Shown one piece after another: positions 40,141 through 48,354 of a DNA stretch of 64,000 nt (positions are counted from its first letter, which is position 1; every line of letters starts with the position of its first letter). This DNA is from PFJX01 sp040751755. Lineage in GTDB: Bacteria > Pseudomonadota > Gammaproteobacteria > Burkholderiales > Thiobacillaceae. Both the position numbers and the translations under genes were made by a program. The stretch covers positions 1 through 64,000 of the forward strand of contig JBFMHC010000015.1 of NCBI GenBank assembly GCA_040751755.1. The letters are read 5' to 3'. Under the pieces are notes generated by a model, which ran no database searches, was not told the DNA's origin, and saw nothing but the letters and a program-made list of their open reading frames with translations.

Positions 40141-41169
40141 CTACGGCGCCCGCTCGATGAGCATGGCGTCGCCATAGCTGAAGAAGCGGTAGCGCGAGGC
40201 CACGGCATGGGCGTAGGCGCGGCGCAGCAGCTCCGTACCGCCGAAGGCGGAGACCAGCATGAGCAGGGTGGAGCGGGGCAGGTGGAAGTTGGTGATCAGG
40301 CGCTCCACCACGCGGAAGCGGTAGCCGGGGGTGATGAAGATGTCGGTCTCCGCCTCGCCCGCGCGCAGCTCGCCGGCCTGCGCCGCCGATTCGAGAGCGC
40401 GCAGCGAGGTGGTGCCGACCGCGCAGACGCGCCCGCCGCGCGCGCGCGCCGCCGCCACCGCCGCGACCGTGGCTTCCGGTATGGCGTAGCGCTCGGTGTG
40501 CATCTTGTGCTCGGCCACGTGCTCCACGCGCACCGGCAGGAAGGTGCCGGCGCCCACGTGCAGGGTGACGAAGGCGGTGGCCACGCCCATCGCCGCCAGG
40601 TGATCGAGCATCGCCTGGTCGAAGTGCAGGCCGGCGGTGGGCGCGGCGACGGCGCCCGGGTCGCGCGCATAGACGGTCTGGTAGCGCGCGTCGTCGTCGG
40701 CCTCCGCGCCCCTGTCCATATAGGGCGGCAGAGGCACCTCGCCGCAGCGCTCCAGCCACTCCAGGACGGTGTGCGCGGGGTCGAAGGCGACGCGGAACAG
40801 GTCGTCCTCGCGGCCCAGCACCAGGGCGTCCAGGCAGCCTGCGAAGCGCACCACCGAGCCCGCCTTGGGCGACTTGCTGGCGCGCATGAACAGCAGCGCC
40901 TCGCGCTCCGACAGCACCCGCTCAACCAGGGCCTCGACCTTGCCGCCGCTGGCCTTCTCGCCGCGCAGGCGCGCCTTGATCACGCGCGTGTCGTTGAACA
41001 CCAGCAGGTCGCCGGCGCGGAACAGGGAGGGCAGCTCGGCGAACAGACGGTCCTCGAACGCACCACGCGGCCCGTCGACGTGCAGCAGGCGGCTGGCCGT
41101 GCGCTCGGCCAGGGGGTAGCGGGCGATCAATTCGTCCGGCAGGGCGAAATCGAAGTCACTGGTCTTCAT
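40141..41169 (-). CDS. queA: S-adenosylmethionine:tRNA ribosyltransferase-isomerase
   Basis: This 342-residue enzyme adds the epoxycyclopentane group to preQ1 in tRNA during queuosine synthesis. Motifs are FDFALPDELIARYPL, the FNDTRVIKARLRG segment, YARDPGAVAAPTAGLHF and the late NFHLPRSTLLMLVSAFGG. Length is normal. It is upstream of tgt on the same strand, though no longer adjacent. Confidence 0.96.
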   Translation of the reverse strand: MKTSDFDFALPDELIARYPLAERTASRLLHVDGPRGAFEDRLFAELPSLFRAGDLLVFNDTRVIKARLRGEKASGGKVEALVERVLSEREALLFMRASKSPKAGSVVRFAGCLDALVLGREDDLFRVAFDPAHTVLEWLERCGEVPLPPYMDRGAEADDDARYQTVYARDPGAVAAPTAGLHFDQAMLDHLAAMGVATAFVTLHVGAGTFLPVRVEHVAEHKMHTERYAIPEATVAAVAAARARGGRVCAVGTTSLRALESAAQAGELRAGEAETDIFITPGYRFRVVERLITNFHLPRSTLLMLVSAFGGTELLRRAYAHAVASRYRFFSYGDAMLIERAP

Positions 41170-41225
41170 GGGGGCGCGATATTGCCCGGATTTCGCTTAT
41201 TCCGCGATAATGCGCGACCGCGTTT

Positions 41226-41312
41226 GCCCGGGTGGCGGAATCGGTAGACGCAGTGGATTCAAAATCCACCGCCAGAGATGGCGTGCCGGTTCGAGTCCGG
41301 CCCCGGGCACCA
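41226..41312 (+). tRNA. tRNA-Leu (anticodon CAA)
   Basis: An 87-nt class II tRNA with acceptor stem GCCCGGG/CCCGGGC, anticodon loop TTCAAAA (CAA at 41260-41262), a long variable arm, the T-loop GGTTCGAGTCC and an encoded CCA end. Confidence 0.96.
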
Positions 41313-41342
41313 GCACATCCACCCCCTCAGGCATGGCCGATC

Positions 41343-42053
41343 ATGTCCTTCGTCCTTGAATCCCTCCGCCGCGCGGCGGGCGATCTGTTCATGCCGCGCA
41401 TCCTCGCCGTCGTATTCCTGCCGATGCTCGCGGCCCTGCTGCTCTGGGGGGCCCTCGCATGGGGGTTCGGCGCGTCCTGGCTCGCGCACATGCAGGGCCT
41501 CCTCGGCGAGGTGCCGTGGCCCGACTGGATGCTCGGCGTCGCCGGCGTGGCCGCCTATGCCCTGCTGGCCCTCCTGCTGATTCCGGCGATCTACGTCACC
41601 GCCCTGTTCATCACCGCCCTGGTGTTCATGCCCCTGCTGGTCGAGGTGGTGAGCGGCAAGCACCACCCCGCGCTGGCGCGCATGCACGGCGGCAGCCTGA
41701 TCGGCAGCGTCGCCAACGGCGCGTACGCCCTCGCCTTGTATCTGCTGCTGTGGCTGCTGACCCTGCCGTTCTGGCTGCTGGGGCCGTTCGGCGCGGCGCT
41801 CCCGGTCCTGCTCAACGCCTGGCTGAACCAGCGCCTGTTCCTCTACGACGCCCTCGCGGAGCACGCCTCGGCCGAGGAATTGCGACACCTGCGGCGCGAG
41901 GGCGGCTGGCCCCTGTACCTGCTCGCGGCCCTCCTGGGCCTGCTGCATTTCGTGCCGCTGCTCAACCTGCTCGCCCCCGTTTACATGGGCCTCGCCTTCA
42001 CCCACTATGGCCTCGCCAGGCTGGCTCAATACCGTGAAGGGGGCACTGCATGA
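41343..42053 (+). CDS. EI24-domain membrane protein
   Basis: This 236-residue polytopic protein resembles EI24/CysZ-type membrane proteins, with about five hydrophobic segments and the typical LLAPVYMGLAFTHYGL ending. The start at 41343 avoids overlap with the tRNA; the open frame extends upstream into tRNA-Leu, which is not coding. Its stop overlaps the acpS start as ATGA, so the two are translationally coupled. Function is unknown; some relatives are sulfate permeases, but nothing here supports that. Confidence 0.8.
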   Translation: MSFVLESLRRAAGDLFMPRILAVVFLPMLAALLLWGALAWGFGASWLAHMQGLLGEVPWPDWMLGVAGVAAYALLALLLIPAIYVTALFITALVFMPLLVEVVSGKHHPALARMHGGSLIGSVANGAYALALYLLLWLLTLPFWLLGPFGAALPVLLNAWLNQRLFLYDALAEHASAEELRHLRREGGWPLYLLAALLGLLHFVPLLNLLAPVYMGLAFTHYGLARLAQYREGGTA

Positions 42054-42430
42054 TCCACGGCATCGGCACGGACATCGTCTCGGTGCGGCGCATCGACGAG
42101 CTGCACGCGCGCTTCGGCGGCAAGCTGGCCGAGCGCATCCTGGCGCCGGAGGAACAGGAGGAGTACGCGCGGGCAGGCGACCGCAACACCTTCCTCGCCA
42201 AGCGCTTCGCCGCCAAGGAGGCGTTCGCCAAGGCGGCGGGCACGGGCATGCGCTCGCCCGTGCACTTCCCCGCCATCCGCGTCACCCACGACCCGCTCGG
42301 CCGCCCCGGCATCGCCTGCGCGGCGGAGCTCGCCGCCTGGCTGGCCGGGCGCGGCATCGGCGCCGCGCACCTGAGCCTGAGCGACGAGCGCGACTACGCC
42401 GTCGCCTTCGTCATATTGGAGAAAGCATGA
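42050..42430 (+). CDS. acpS: Holo-[acyl-carrier-protein] synthase
   Basis: This 126-residue enzyme transfers 4'-phosphopantetheine to ACP. GIGTDIVSVRRI contains the metal-binding Asp, and FAAKEAFAKAAGTG carries the Glu-Lys motif. It overlaps the EI24 gene upstream and nagZ downstream by ATGA junctions, forming a tightly coupled operon. Confidence 0.96.
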   Translation: MIHGIGTDIVSVRRIDELHARFGGKLAERILAPEEQEEYARAGDRNTFLAKRFAAKEAFAKAAGTGMRSPVHFPAIRVTHDPLGRPGIACAAELAAWLAGRGIGAAHLSLSDERDYAVAFVILEKA

Positions 42431-43542
42431 CCGCTGCACCGCACGCCCTTCCCGTCGCCGCGCACCTGCCGCTGGGCCCGGTGATGGCCGACGTCGCCGG
42501 CCTCGAGCTGACGCAGGAGGAACGCGAGCGCCTGCTGCACCCGTCGGTGGGCGGCGTGATCCTGTTCAAGCGCAACTACGACAACCCGGCGCAGCTTGCC
42601 GCCCTGTGCCGCGAGATCCATGCCCTGCGCAGCCCGCACCTGCTGATCGCGGTGGACCACGAGGGCGGGCGGGTGCAGCGCTTCCGCGAGGGCTTCACAC
42701 CGATCCCGCCGATGCGCGCGATCGGCGAGGTCTGGGACGACCACCCGCAGCGCGCGCGCCGCCTGGCGCGCGACGCCGGCTACGTGATCGGCGCCGAGTT
42801 GCGCGCCGCGGGCGTGGACTTCAGCTTCGCGCCGGTGCTGGACCTCGACTACGGCAGCAGCGGCGTGATCGGCAACCGCGCCTTCCACCGCAACGCCCAG
42901 GCGGTGGGGGAACTGGCGCACGCCCTGGTGCTGGGCCTGCACGAGGCGGGCATGAGCGCGGTGGGCAAGCACTTCCCCGGCCACGGCTTCGTCGCCGCCG
43001 ATTCGCACCTGGCGGTGCCGGTGGACGAGCGCGGCCTGGCCGACATGGAGTTCTCCGACCTGCTGCCGTTCCGCCAGCTGATCGACCTGGGCCTGGCCGG
43101 CATCATGCCCGCGCACGTCATCTACCCGCGGGTGGACGACAAGCCGGCGGGCTTCTCGCACCGCTGGCTGACCGAGATCCTGCGCGGCGAGTACGGCTTC
43201 GAGGGGGTGATCTTCAGCGACGACCTGACCATGGAGGGCGCGAGCGTGGCCGGCGGCATCACCGAACGCGCCATCGCCGCCCTGCAGGCCGGCTGCGACA
43301 TGGTGCTGGTGTGCAACCGCCCGGACCTCGCGGACACCCTGCTGGCGCGCCTGCACTGGCCGCTGCCGCCGACCTCGCTGATCCGCCTGGCGCGCATGCA
43401 CGGCCGCCCGCACCCGCCGAAGCGCACCGCCCTGCTGGAGAGCCCGCGCTTCGCCGCCGCGCTGCGCCACCTCGGCGGCCTCGGCGAGACCAGCGCTGAG
43501 CTCGCCCTCAACGACCCCACCAACACCTGCGGGAAGCAGTGA
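42427..43542 (+). CDS. nagZ: Beta-N-acetylhexosaminidase (peptidoglycan recycling)
   Basis: This 371-residue family 3 glycosidase removes GlcNAc from recycled muropeptides in the cytosol. Motifs are VDHEGGRVQRFREGFT, SFAPVLDLD, the catalytic loop GKHFPGHGFVAADSH with the Asp/His dyad, and the nucleophile Asp in IFSDDLTMEGA. The ATG at 42427 follows GGAG and overlaps acpS. Length is slightly long at the C-terminus compared with short members. Confidence 0.95.
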   Translation: MTAAPHALPVAAHLPLGPVMADVAGLELTQEERERLLHPSVGGVILFKRNYDNPAQLAALCREIHALRSPHLLIAVDHEGGRVQRFREGFTPIPPMRAIGEVWDDHPQRARRLARDAGYVIGAELRAAGVDFSFAPVLDLDYGSSGVIGNRAFHRNAQAVGELAHALVLGLHEAGMSAVGKHFPGHGFVAADSHLAVPVDERGLADMEFSDLLPFRQLIDLGLAGIMPAHVIYPRVDDKPAGFSHRWLTEILRGEYGFEGVIFSDDLTMEGASVAGGITERAIAALQAGCDMVLVCNRPDLADTLLARLHWPLPPTSLIRLARMHGRPHPPKRTALLESPRFAAALRHLGGLGETSAELALNDPTNTCGKQ

Positions 43543-44432
43543 TGTCCCTCTCCGTCGATCGCGGCACCACCCACGTACAGCACCACGTCGGCCACGACCA
43601 TGGCGGCTCCGCCCTGGTCAAGGCCCTGTTCTTCACCCTCGGCTTCGCCGTCATCGAGGCCGTGGCCGGCGTCTGGTCCGGCTCGCTCGCCCTGCTCTCC
43701 GACGCCGGACACATGGTCACCGACAGCATGGCCCTCGGGCTCGCCGCCCTCGCCGCCTGGCTGGCGCGCCGGCCGCCGTCGAACCGCCTCACCTACGGCC
43801 TGGTGCGCCTGGAGATTCTCGCGGCCCTGGTCAACAGCCTCGCCATGCTGGGCCTGATCACCTTCATCGTCGTCGAGGCCGTCGAGCGCCTGAGCCAGCC
43901 GCAGCCGGTGATGGGCGGCACGGTCATGGTGGTCGCCCTGATCGGCCTCCTGGTCAACCTCGCCGTGGCCTGGCTGCTGCACCACGGCGGCGACAGCCTC
44001 AACACCCGCGCCGCCTTCATGCACGTGCTGGGCGACCTGCTCGGCTCCATCGCCGCCCTGGTGGCGGGCGCGGTGATCTGGTTCACCGGCTACACCCCCA
44101 TCGACCCCATCCTCTCCATGGTGGTGGCGGTCCTGATCCTGGTCTCCGCCAGCCGCCTGCTGTGGGAGAGCCTGCACGTGCTGATGGAAGGCGTGCCGCC
44201 GCATATCCAGCTGGAGGCGGTGGCGCAGGACATGGCCGAGGTGCCTGGCGTGTATGTGGTGCACGATCTGCACGTCTGGACCCTGTCGTCCGGGCAGATC
44301 GCACTCTCCGCGCACCTGGAGCTCAACTCCTTCGACGACTGGGACCGCATCCTGCGCGCCACGCGCCAGCGCCTCGACGAGCGCCACGGCATCCGCCACG
44401 TCACCCTGCAACCCGAACTGAGACACCCATGA
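43542..44432 (+). CDS. Cation diffusion facilitator (Zn2+/Cd2+/Co2+ exporter)
   Basis: This 296-residue CzcD/ZitB-like antiporter has six membrane helices. The metal site is given by SDAGHMVTD in helix 2 and HVLGD in helix 5, and a His-rich N-terminus (HVQHHVGHDHGG) is typical of zinc carriers. The cytosolic C-terminal domain ends with VHDLHVWTLSSG. The ATG at 43542 overlaps the nagZ stop as TGATG, with GGGAAG upstream. It is coupled to the DUF2863 gene by ATGA. Confidence 0.92.
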   Translation: MSLSVDRGTTHVQHHVGHDHGGSALVKALFFTLGFAVIEAVAGVWSGSLALLSDAGHMVTDSMALGLAALAAWLARRPPSNRLTYGLVRLEILAALVNSLAMLGLITFIVVEAVERLSQPQPVMGGTVMVVALIGLLVNLAVAWLLHHGGDSLNTRAAFMHVLGDLLGSIAALVAGAVIWFTGYTPIDPILSMVVAVLILVSASRLLWESLHVLMEGVPPHIQLEAVAQDMAEVPGVYVVHDLHVWTLSSGQIALSAHLELNSFDDWDRILRATRQRLDERHGIRHVTLQPELRHP

Positions 44433-45595
44433 ACCGCCGCCGCCCCCACGCCCGCCACCGACTCTCCCGCGACGCCGAGCGCCTGATCTGGCTCGCGCGC
44501 GGCCTCGCCGATTCCGGCAGCCGCCAGGAAGACGCCTACTGGGAGACCGAGCTGAACGGCCTGATCGCCAAGCTGCTGCAGGCCGACGACGACGACGCCC
44601 TCAACCTCGCGCTCGACCGCCTCAACGAGGCCACGCCGCCCACCCGCGCCTACGAGGAACTCGCCGACCTGATCGAGGCCGCCTGCGAGGGCAGCCAGGC
44701 CGGCGACACCGCGCGCCTGTTCATCGCCCTGCCGGTGCTGGCATGGTCGCGCTACGCCATCCCCACGCGCGCCATCCCCGCCGCCACCCTCGACGCCCTG
44801 CGCGCGCAGCTCGGCGCGCACGTCCTGGCGGACGGCGCGCGCGTGCACTTCGCCGACTACCTGTTCAGCCCCGACCAGCTGCCGCAGGGCTACGCCGCCA
44901 CGCGCCAGCTCGCCGCCGAGCTGTGGCAGGCCGCCGCCGCCGGACGCGATCTCAAGGTGCCGGCCGCGCACTTGCCCGAGAGCCAGACCTTCGTCTCCGA
45001 CGTGCGCTACCTGCTCGGCGTGGTGCAGGCCCCGGCCGGTGCGCCGCTGTTCCGCTGGAACGAGGTGGACGGCAGCCGCGAACAGGCCCTCGCCGCCTGG
45101 CGCGAGCAGGGCGGCGCCAACCTGCAGAAGCTGCTCACCGGCTGCGCCTACGAGCTGCTGCTGCCCGACGCCTACTTCGCCGCCTGGCGCCACGCCGACC
45201 AGGAGACCCGGCCGTTCTCGCTCAAGGCGGCGGTGGCCTACCTGCACACCCTGTTCGGCGTGCCGGTGTCGCACCTGCGCGCCGCCGCCGCACCCTATTA
45301 CGACCGCGGCCTCGTCGAGTGGCGCATCGGCTTCAGCGTGCACGGCTCCGACCAGGTGGTGCACGGCGTCACCTGGCCGCTGCTCGGCCAGGACGACGAG
45401 TCCACGGACATCGCCGGGCAGATCGAGGCCATCCTCAAGGAGGCCGGCATGAGCGAGGTGACGTTCCTGGACACGCGCATGCCGCTGGAATATTGCGACG
45501 ACTGCGGCGCCCCCCTGTTCCCCAGCAAGGAAGCGGAAAACGTGCACGCAGAGCTGCCGGAGGACATGCAGGAAGCCCCCGCGCACCTGCACTGA
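44429..45595 (+). CDS. DUF2863 family protein
   Basis: This 388-residue soluble protein matches DUF2863, a family largely limited to betaproteobacteria and of unknown function. Recognisable parts are the LSRDAERLIWLARGLADSGSR start, the LPVLAWSRYAIPT segment and the C-terminal pair of cysteines CDDCGAPLFPS, which may bind a metal. It overlaps the CDF gene by ATGA and is followed after 5 bp by the UDG gene. Confidence 0.85.
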   Translation: MNRRRPHARHRLSRDAERLIWLARGLADSGSRQEDAYWETELNGLIAKLLQADDDDALNLALDRLNEATPPTRAYEELADLIEAACEGSQAGDTARLFIALPVLAWSRYAIPTRAIPAATLDALRAQLGAHVLADGARVHFADYLFSPDQLPQGYAATRQLAAELWQAAAAGRDLKVPAAHLPESQTFVSDVRYLLGVVQAPAGAPLFRWNEVDGSREQALAAWREQGGANLQKLLTGCAYELLLPDAYFAAWRHADQETRPFSLKAAVAYLHTLFGVPVSHLRAAAAPYYDRGLVEWRIGFSVHGSDQVVHGVTWPLLGQDDESTDIAGQIEAILKEAGMSEVTFLDTRMPLEYCDDCGAPLFPSKEAENVHAELPEDMQEAPAHLH

Positions 45596-45600
45596 CGCGC

Positions 45601-46329
45601 ATGTCCCTGACCGACTGCACCGACTGCCCGCGCCTCGCCGCCTTCCTCGCCGAGGCGCGCGCCGCGCGGCCCGACTACTTCTGCCGCCCGGTGCCGGCCT
45701 TCGGCGACGCCGCGCCGCGCCTGCTGATCGTCGGCCTGGCGCCCGGCTTCCACGGCGCCAACCGCAGCGGCCGGCCGTTCACCGGCGACTACGCGGGCGT
45801 GCTGCTGTACGAGACCCTGCACGCCTTCGGCTATGCCAGCCGGCCGGTCTCCAGCAGCGCCGACGACGGCCTGGAACTCATCGGCTGCCGCATCACCAAC
45901 GCGGTGAAGTGCGTGCCGCCGGAGAATAAGCCGGAGACCGGCGAGATCCGCCAGTGCAACGGCTACCTCAAATCGGAATTGCAGGCCCTGCCCGCCGACG
46001 CGGCCATCCTCGCCCTCGGCCAGATCGCCCACAAGGCGGTGCTGATGGCCCTGGGGCTGAAGCAGGGCGCCTACGTCTTCGGCCACGGCGCGGCACACCT
46101 GCTCCCTCTCCCACCGGGAGAGGGCCGGGGTGAGGGAACAACGCCTGATCGCGCGGAACCGCAAAGACAACCGCGGCTCCCTCACCCCCAGCCCCTCCCC
46201 CGGGGGGGGAGGGGAGCAGGTATACGCCTGTACGACAGCTACCACTGCTCGCGCTACAACACCCAGACCAGGCGCCTCACGCCGGAGATGTTCCGCGCCG
46301 TCTTTCAACGCATCCGAGAGGAAAACTAG
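45601..46329 (+). CDS. Family 5 uracil-DNA glycosylase (UDGb type) with repeat-derived insert
   Basis: This 242-residue enzyme is expected to excise uracil and possibly other deaminated bases from DNA. The N-terminal cysteines CTDCPRL help bind a 4Fe-4S cluster, motif 1 is GLAPGFHGANRSGRPFTGD, and motif 2 region is LYDSYHCSRYNTQTRRLT. In the family HPSRQNTQT is usual; here the corresponding His-Cys-Ser is present. Between the conserved FGHGAAH and the LYDSYH segment lies an insert of about 39 residues (about 167-206), entirely encoded by two inverted copies of the GC-palindromic repeat and their spacer. The frame is kept. Activity with this insert is uncertain. Confidence 0.85.
   Translation: MSLTDCTDCPRLAAFLAEARAARPDYFCRPVPAFGDAAPRLLIVGLAPGFHGANRSGRPFTGDYAGVLLYETLHAFGYASRPVSSSADDGLELIGCRITNAVKCVPPENKPETGEIRQCNGYLKSELQALPADAAILALGQIAHKAVLMALGLKQGAYVFGHGAAHLLPLPPGEGRGEGTTPDRAEPQRQPRLPHPQPLPRGGRGAGIRLYDSYHCSRYNTQTRRLTPEMFRAVFQRIREEN
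46101..46217. mobile_element. MITE-like pair of inverted GC-palindromic repeats inside the UDG gene
   Basis: Copy one (46101-46138) reads, on the minus strand, TTCCCTCACCCCGGCCC and then a GGGAG-rich arm. Copy two (46177-46217), on the plus strand, reads CTCCCTCACCCCCAGCCCC and then GGGGGAGGGGAGC. They point outward from a 38-bp spacer. The whole 117 bp is a multiple of three, so the reading frame is preserved. Confidence 0.75.
46177..46217 (+). repeat. GC-palindromic repeat copy two in the UDG gene (40/41 match to the tgt copy)
   Basis: By eye this 41-bp copy differs from the minus-strand copy in tgt (37063-37103) at one position in the loop. The first arm begins CTCCCTCACCCCC and the last arm ends GGGGAGGGGAGC. 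Confidence 0.85.
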
Positions 46330-46518
46330 ATGCCCGTCATCACCATCAAGCTCGCCGGCAGCCTGACGCGCGACCAGAAGAAGAAGATCGCCGAGGAGAT
46401 CACCGAGACCATGGAGCGCCACGCCCTCAAGCCGCGGCGCTACACCTATATCGCCTTCGAGGAGCTGCCGGACGAGAACTGGGCGATCGCCGGCCAGCTG
46501 CTGGACGAGGAAGACTGA
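46330..46518 (+). CDS. 4-oxalocrotonate tautomerase family protein
   Basis: This 62-residue protein has the family hallmark of Pro directly after the initiator Met (MPVITIKLAGSLTRDQK), which acts as catalytic base once Met is removed. Length fits the small 4-OT class, whose members form hexamers. It starts immediately after the UDG stop and lies 12 bp before uvrC. The substrate is not known; no catechol pathway genes are nearby. Confidence 0.85.
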   Translation: MPVITIKLAGSLTRDQKKKIAEEITETMERHALKPRRYTYIAFEELPDENWAIAGQLLDEED

Positions 46519-46530
46519 CGCACTGAACAC

Positions 46531-48336
46531 GTGGCCGAAGCCGCCTTCGACGCCAAGGCCTTCCTGGCCACCCTGCCCGGCCTTCCCGGGGTCTACCGCA
46601 TGCTCGGCGAGGGCGGCGCGGTGCTCTACGTGGGCAAGGCCAAGGACCTGAAGAAGCGGGTCTCCAGCTACTTCCAGAAGACCGACCTCTCGCCGCGCAT
46701 CCGCCACATGGTGGCGCGCATCCAGGACATCCAGATCACCGTCACCCGCACCGAGGCCGAGGCCCTGCTGCTGGAGAACAACCTGATCAAGGGCCTGGCG
46801 CCCAAGTACAACATCCTGTTCCGGGACGACAAGTCCTACCCCTACCTGCTGCTCTCGGGCCACGAATACCCAAGACTTGGCTTCTTCCGCGGCACGCCGG
46901 ACAAGCGCCACCGCGTGTTCGGCCCCTTCCCCAACTCGCTGGCGGTGCGCGAGAGCATCCAGATCCTGCAGAAGGTGTTCCGCCTGCGCACCTGCGAGGA
47001 CACGGTGTTCAGCAACCGCTCCCGCCCCTGCCTGCTGCACCAGATCAAGCGCTGCAGCGGACCCTGCGTGGGCCTGGTGAGCGCCGGGGACTACGCGCGC
47101 GACGTCGAGGACGCGCTCCTGTTCCTGCAGGGCAAGGACAGCGAGGTGATCGATGCGCTCACCGCGCGCATGAACGCCGCCGCCGAGGCGTGGCAGTTCG
47201 AGGCGGCGGCCTTCTGGCGCGACCAGATCAACGCCCTGGCCAAGGTGCGCGCGCAGCAGTTCGTGGAGAGCCGCTCCGCGCAGGACGCGGACATCGTCGC
47301 CGCCGTCCTGGCGGGCGGCGTTGCCTGCGTCTACCTGGTGATGGTGCGCGGCGGGCGCAACCTGGGCGGGCGCGCCTTCTTCCCCGCCCATGCCGAGGGC
47401 GCGGACGCCGCCAGCCTGCTCGAGGCCTTCGCCGGCCAGCACTACGAGGGCCGCCCCATTCCCGCCACGCTGATCCTCAACGAGGAGGTGGAGGGCCTCG
47501 CGGACTGGCTCTCGGAACAGGCGGAGCGGCGCGTGCAGGTCGTCACCCGGCCGCAGGGCGAGCGCCGCGTCTGGCTGGAGATGGCGGAGAAGAACGCGCA
47601 ACTGGCCCTGGCCACGCGCGAGGGCCAGCGCGAGAACCAGAACGCGCGCCTGGCCGCCCTCAACGAGGCCCTGGGCGAGGAAGGAGGCATCGCCCGCATC
47701 GAGTGCTTCGACGTCAGCCACACCATGGGCGAGGCGACGGTGGTGTCGTGCGTGGTGTTCGACCAGGGCGCCATGCAGTCGGGCGAATACCGGCGCTACA
47801 ACGTTTCGGGCATCACCCCCGGCGACGACTACGCCGCCATGCGCGACGCCCTCTCGCGCCGCTACGGCAAGCTCGCCGCCGGCGAGGGCAGGCTGCCCGA
47901 CCTGCTGCTGATCGACGGCGGCAAGGGGCAGTTGCACATGGCCGTCGACGTGCTGTCGGAACTGGGGCTGGGCAACCTGCCCATGGTCGGCGTGGCCAAG
48001 GGCGTGGAACGCAAGCCCGGCATGGAACAGCTGTTCCTGCCCGGCGAGGTGGAGCCGCTGCGCCTGCCCGCCGACCACCCCGCCCTGCACCTGATCCAAC
48101 AGGTGCGCGACGAGGCGCACCGCTTCGCCATCACCGGCCACCGCGCGCGCCGCGGCAAGGCACGCACCCAATCGAGCCTGGAGGACATCCCCGGCATCGG
48201 CGCGAAGCGGCGGCAGAAGCTGCTGCAGGCCTTCGGCGGCCTGCGCGGCGTGGTCGACGCGGGCGTGGAGGAATTGGCACAGGTGGAGGGGATCAGCCGC
48301 GATCTCGCCGAGCGCATCTATCGTGAGCTGCATTAA
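46531..48336 (+). CDS. uvrC: Excinuclease ABC subunit C
   Basis: This 601-residue nuclease makes both incisions in nucleotide excision repair. It has the GIY-YIG domain (LPGVYRMLGEGGAVLYVGKAKDLKKR), a UVR segment (residues about 200-235), the RNase H-like UvrC domain (ECFDVSHTMGEATVVSCVVF, LLLIDGGKGQL) and C-terminal helix-hairpin-helix motifs (DIPGIGAKRRQKLL). The start is GTG 46531, with no strong ribosome site. pgsA follows after 18 bp. Confidence 0.96.
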   Translation: MAEAAFDAKAFLATLPGLPGVYRMLGEGGAVLYVGKAKDLKKRVSSYFQKTDLSPRIRHMVARIQDIQITVTRTEAEALLLENNLIKGLAPKYNILFRDDKSYPYLLLSGHEYPRLGFFRGTPDKRHRVFGPFPNSLAVRESIQILQKVFRLRTCEDTVFSNRSRPCLLHQIKRCSGPCVGLVSAGDYARDVEDALLFLQGKDSEVIDALTARMNAAAEAWQFEAAAFWRDQINALAKVRAQQFVESRSAQDADIVAAVLAGGVACVYLVMVRGGRNLGGRAFFPAHAEGADAASLLEAFAGQHYEGRPIPATLILNEEVEGLADWLSEQAERRVQVVTRPQGERRVWLEMAEKNAQLALATREGQRENQNARLAALNEALGEEGGIARIECFDVSHTMGEATVVSCVVFDQGAMQSGEYRRYNVSGITPGDDYAAMRDALSRRYGKLAAGEGRLPDLLLIDGGKGQLHMAVDVLSELGLGNLPMVGVAKGVERKPGMEQLFLPGEVEPLRLPADHPALHLIQQVRDEAHRFAITGHRARRGKARTQSSLEDIPGIGAKRRQKLLQAFGGLRGVVDAGVEELAQVEGISRDLAERIYRELH

Positions 48337-48354
48337 GCCCATTAAGATCACGAC

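Noticed and set aside
38168..40177. 669-codon plus-strand frame opposite rhlE
   Set aside because: Ala/Val/Gly/His-rich antisense of a clear DEAD-box helicase; no start context.
41232..41342. Coding extension of the EI24 gene into tRNA-Leu
   Set aside because: The bases form a complete tRNA with CCA end, so the open frame there is chance; the ATG at 41343 is used.
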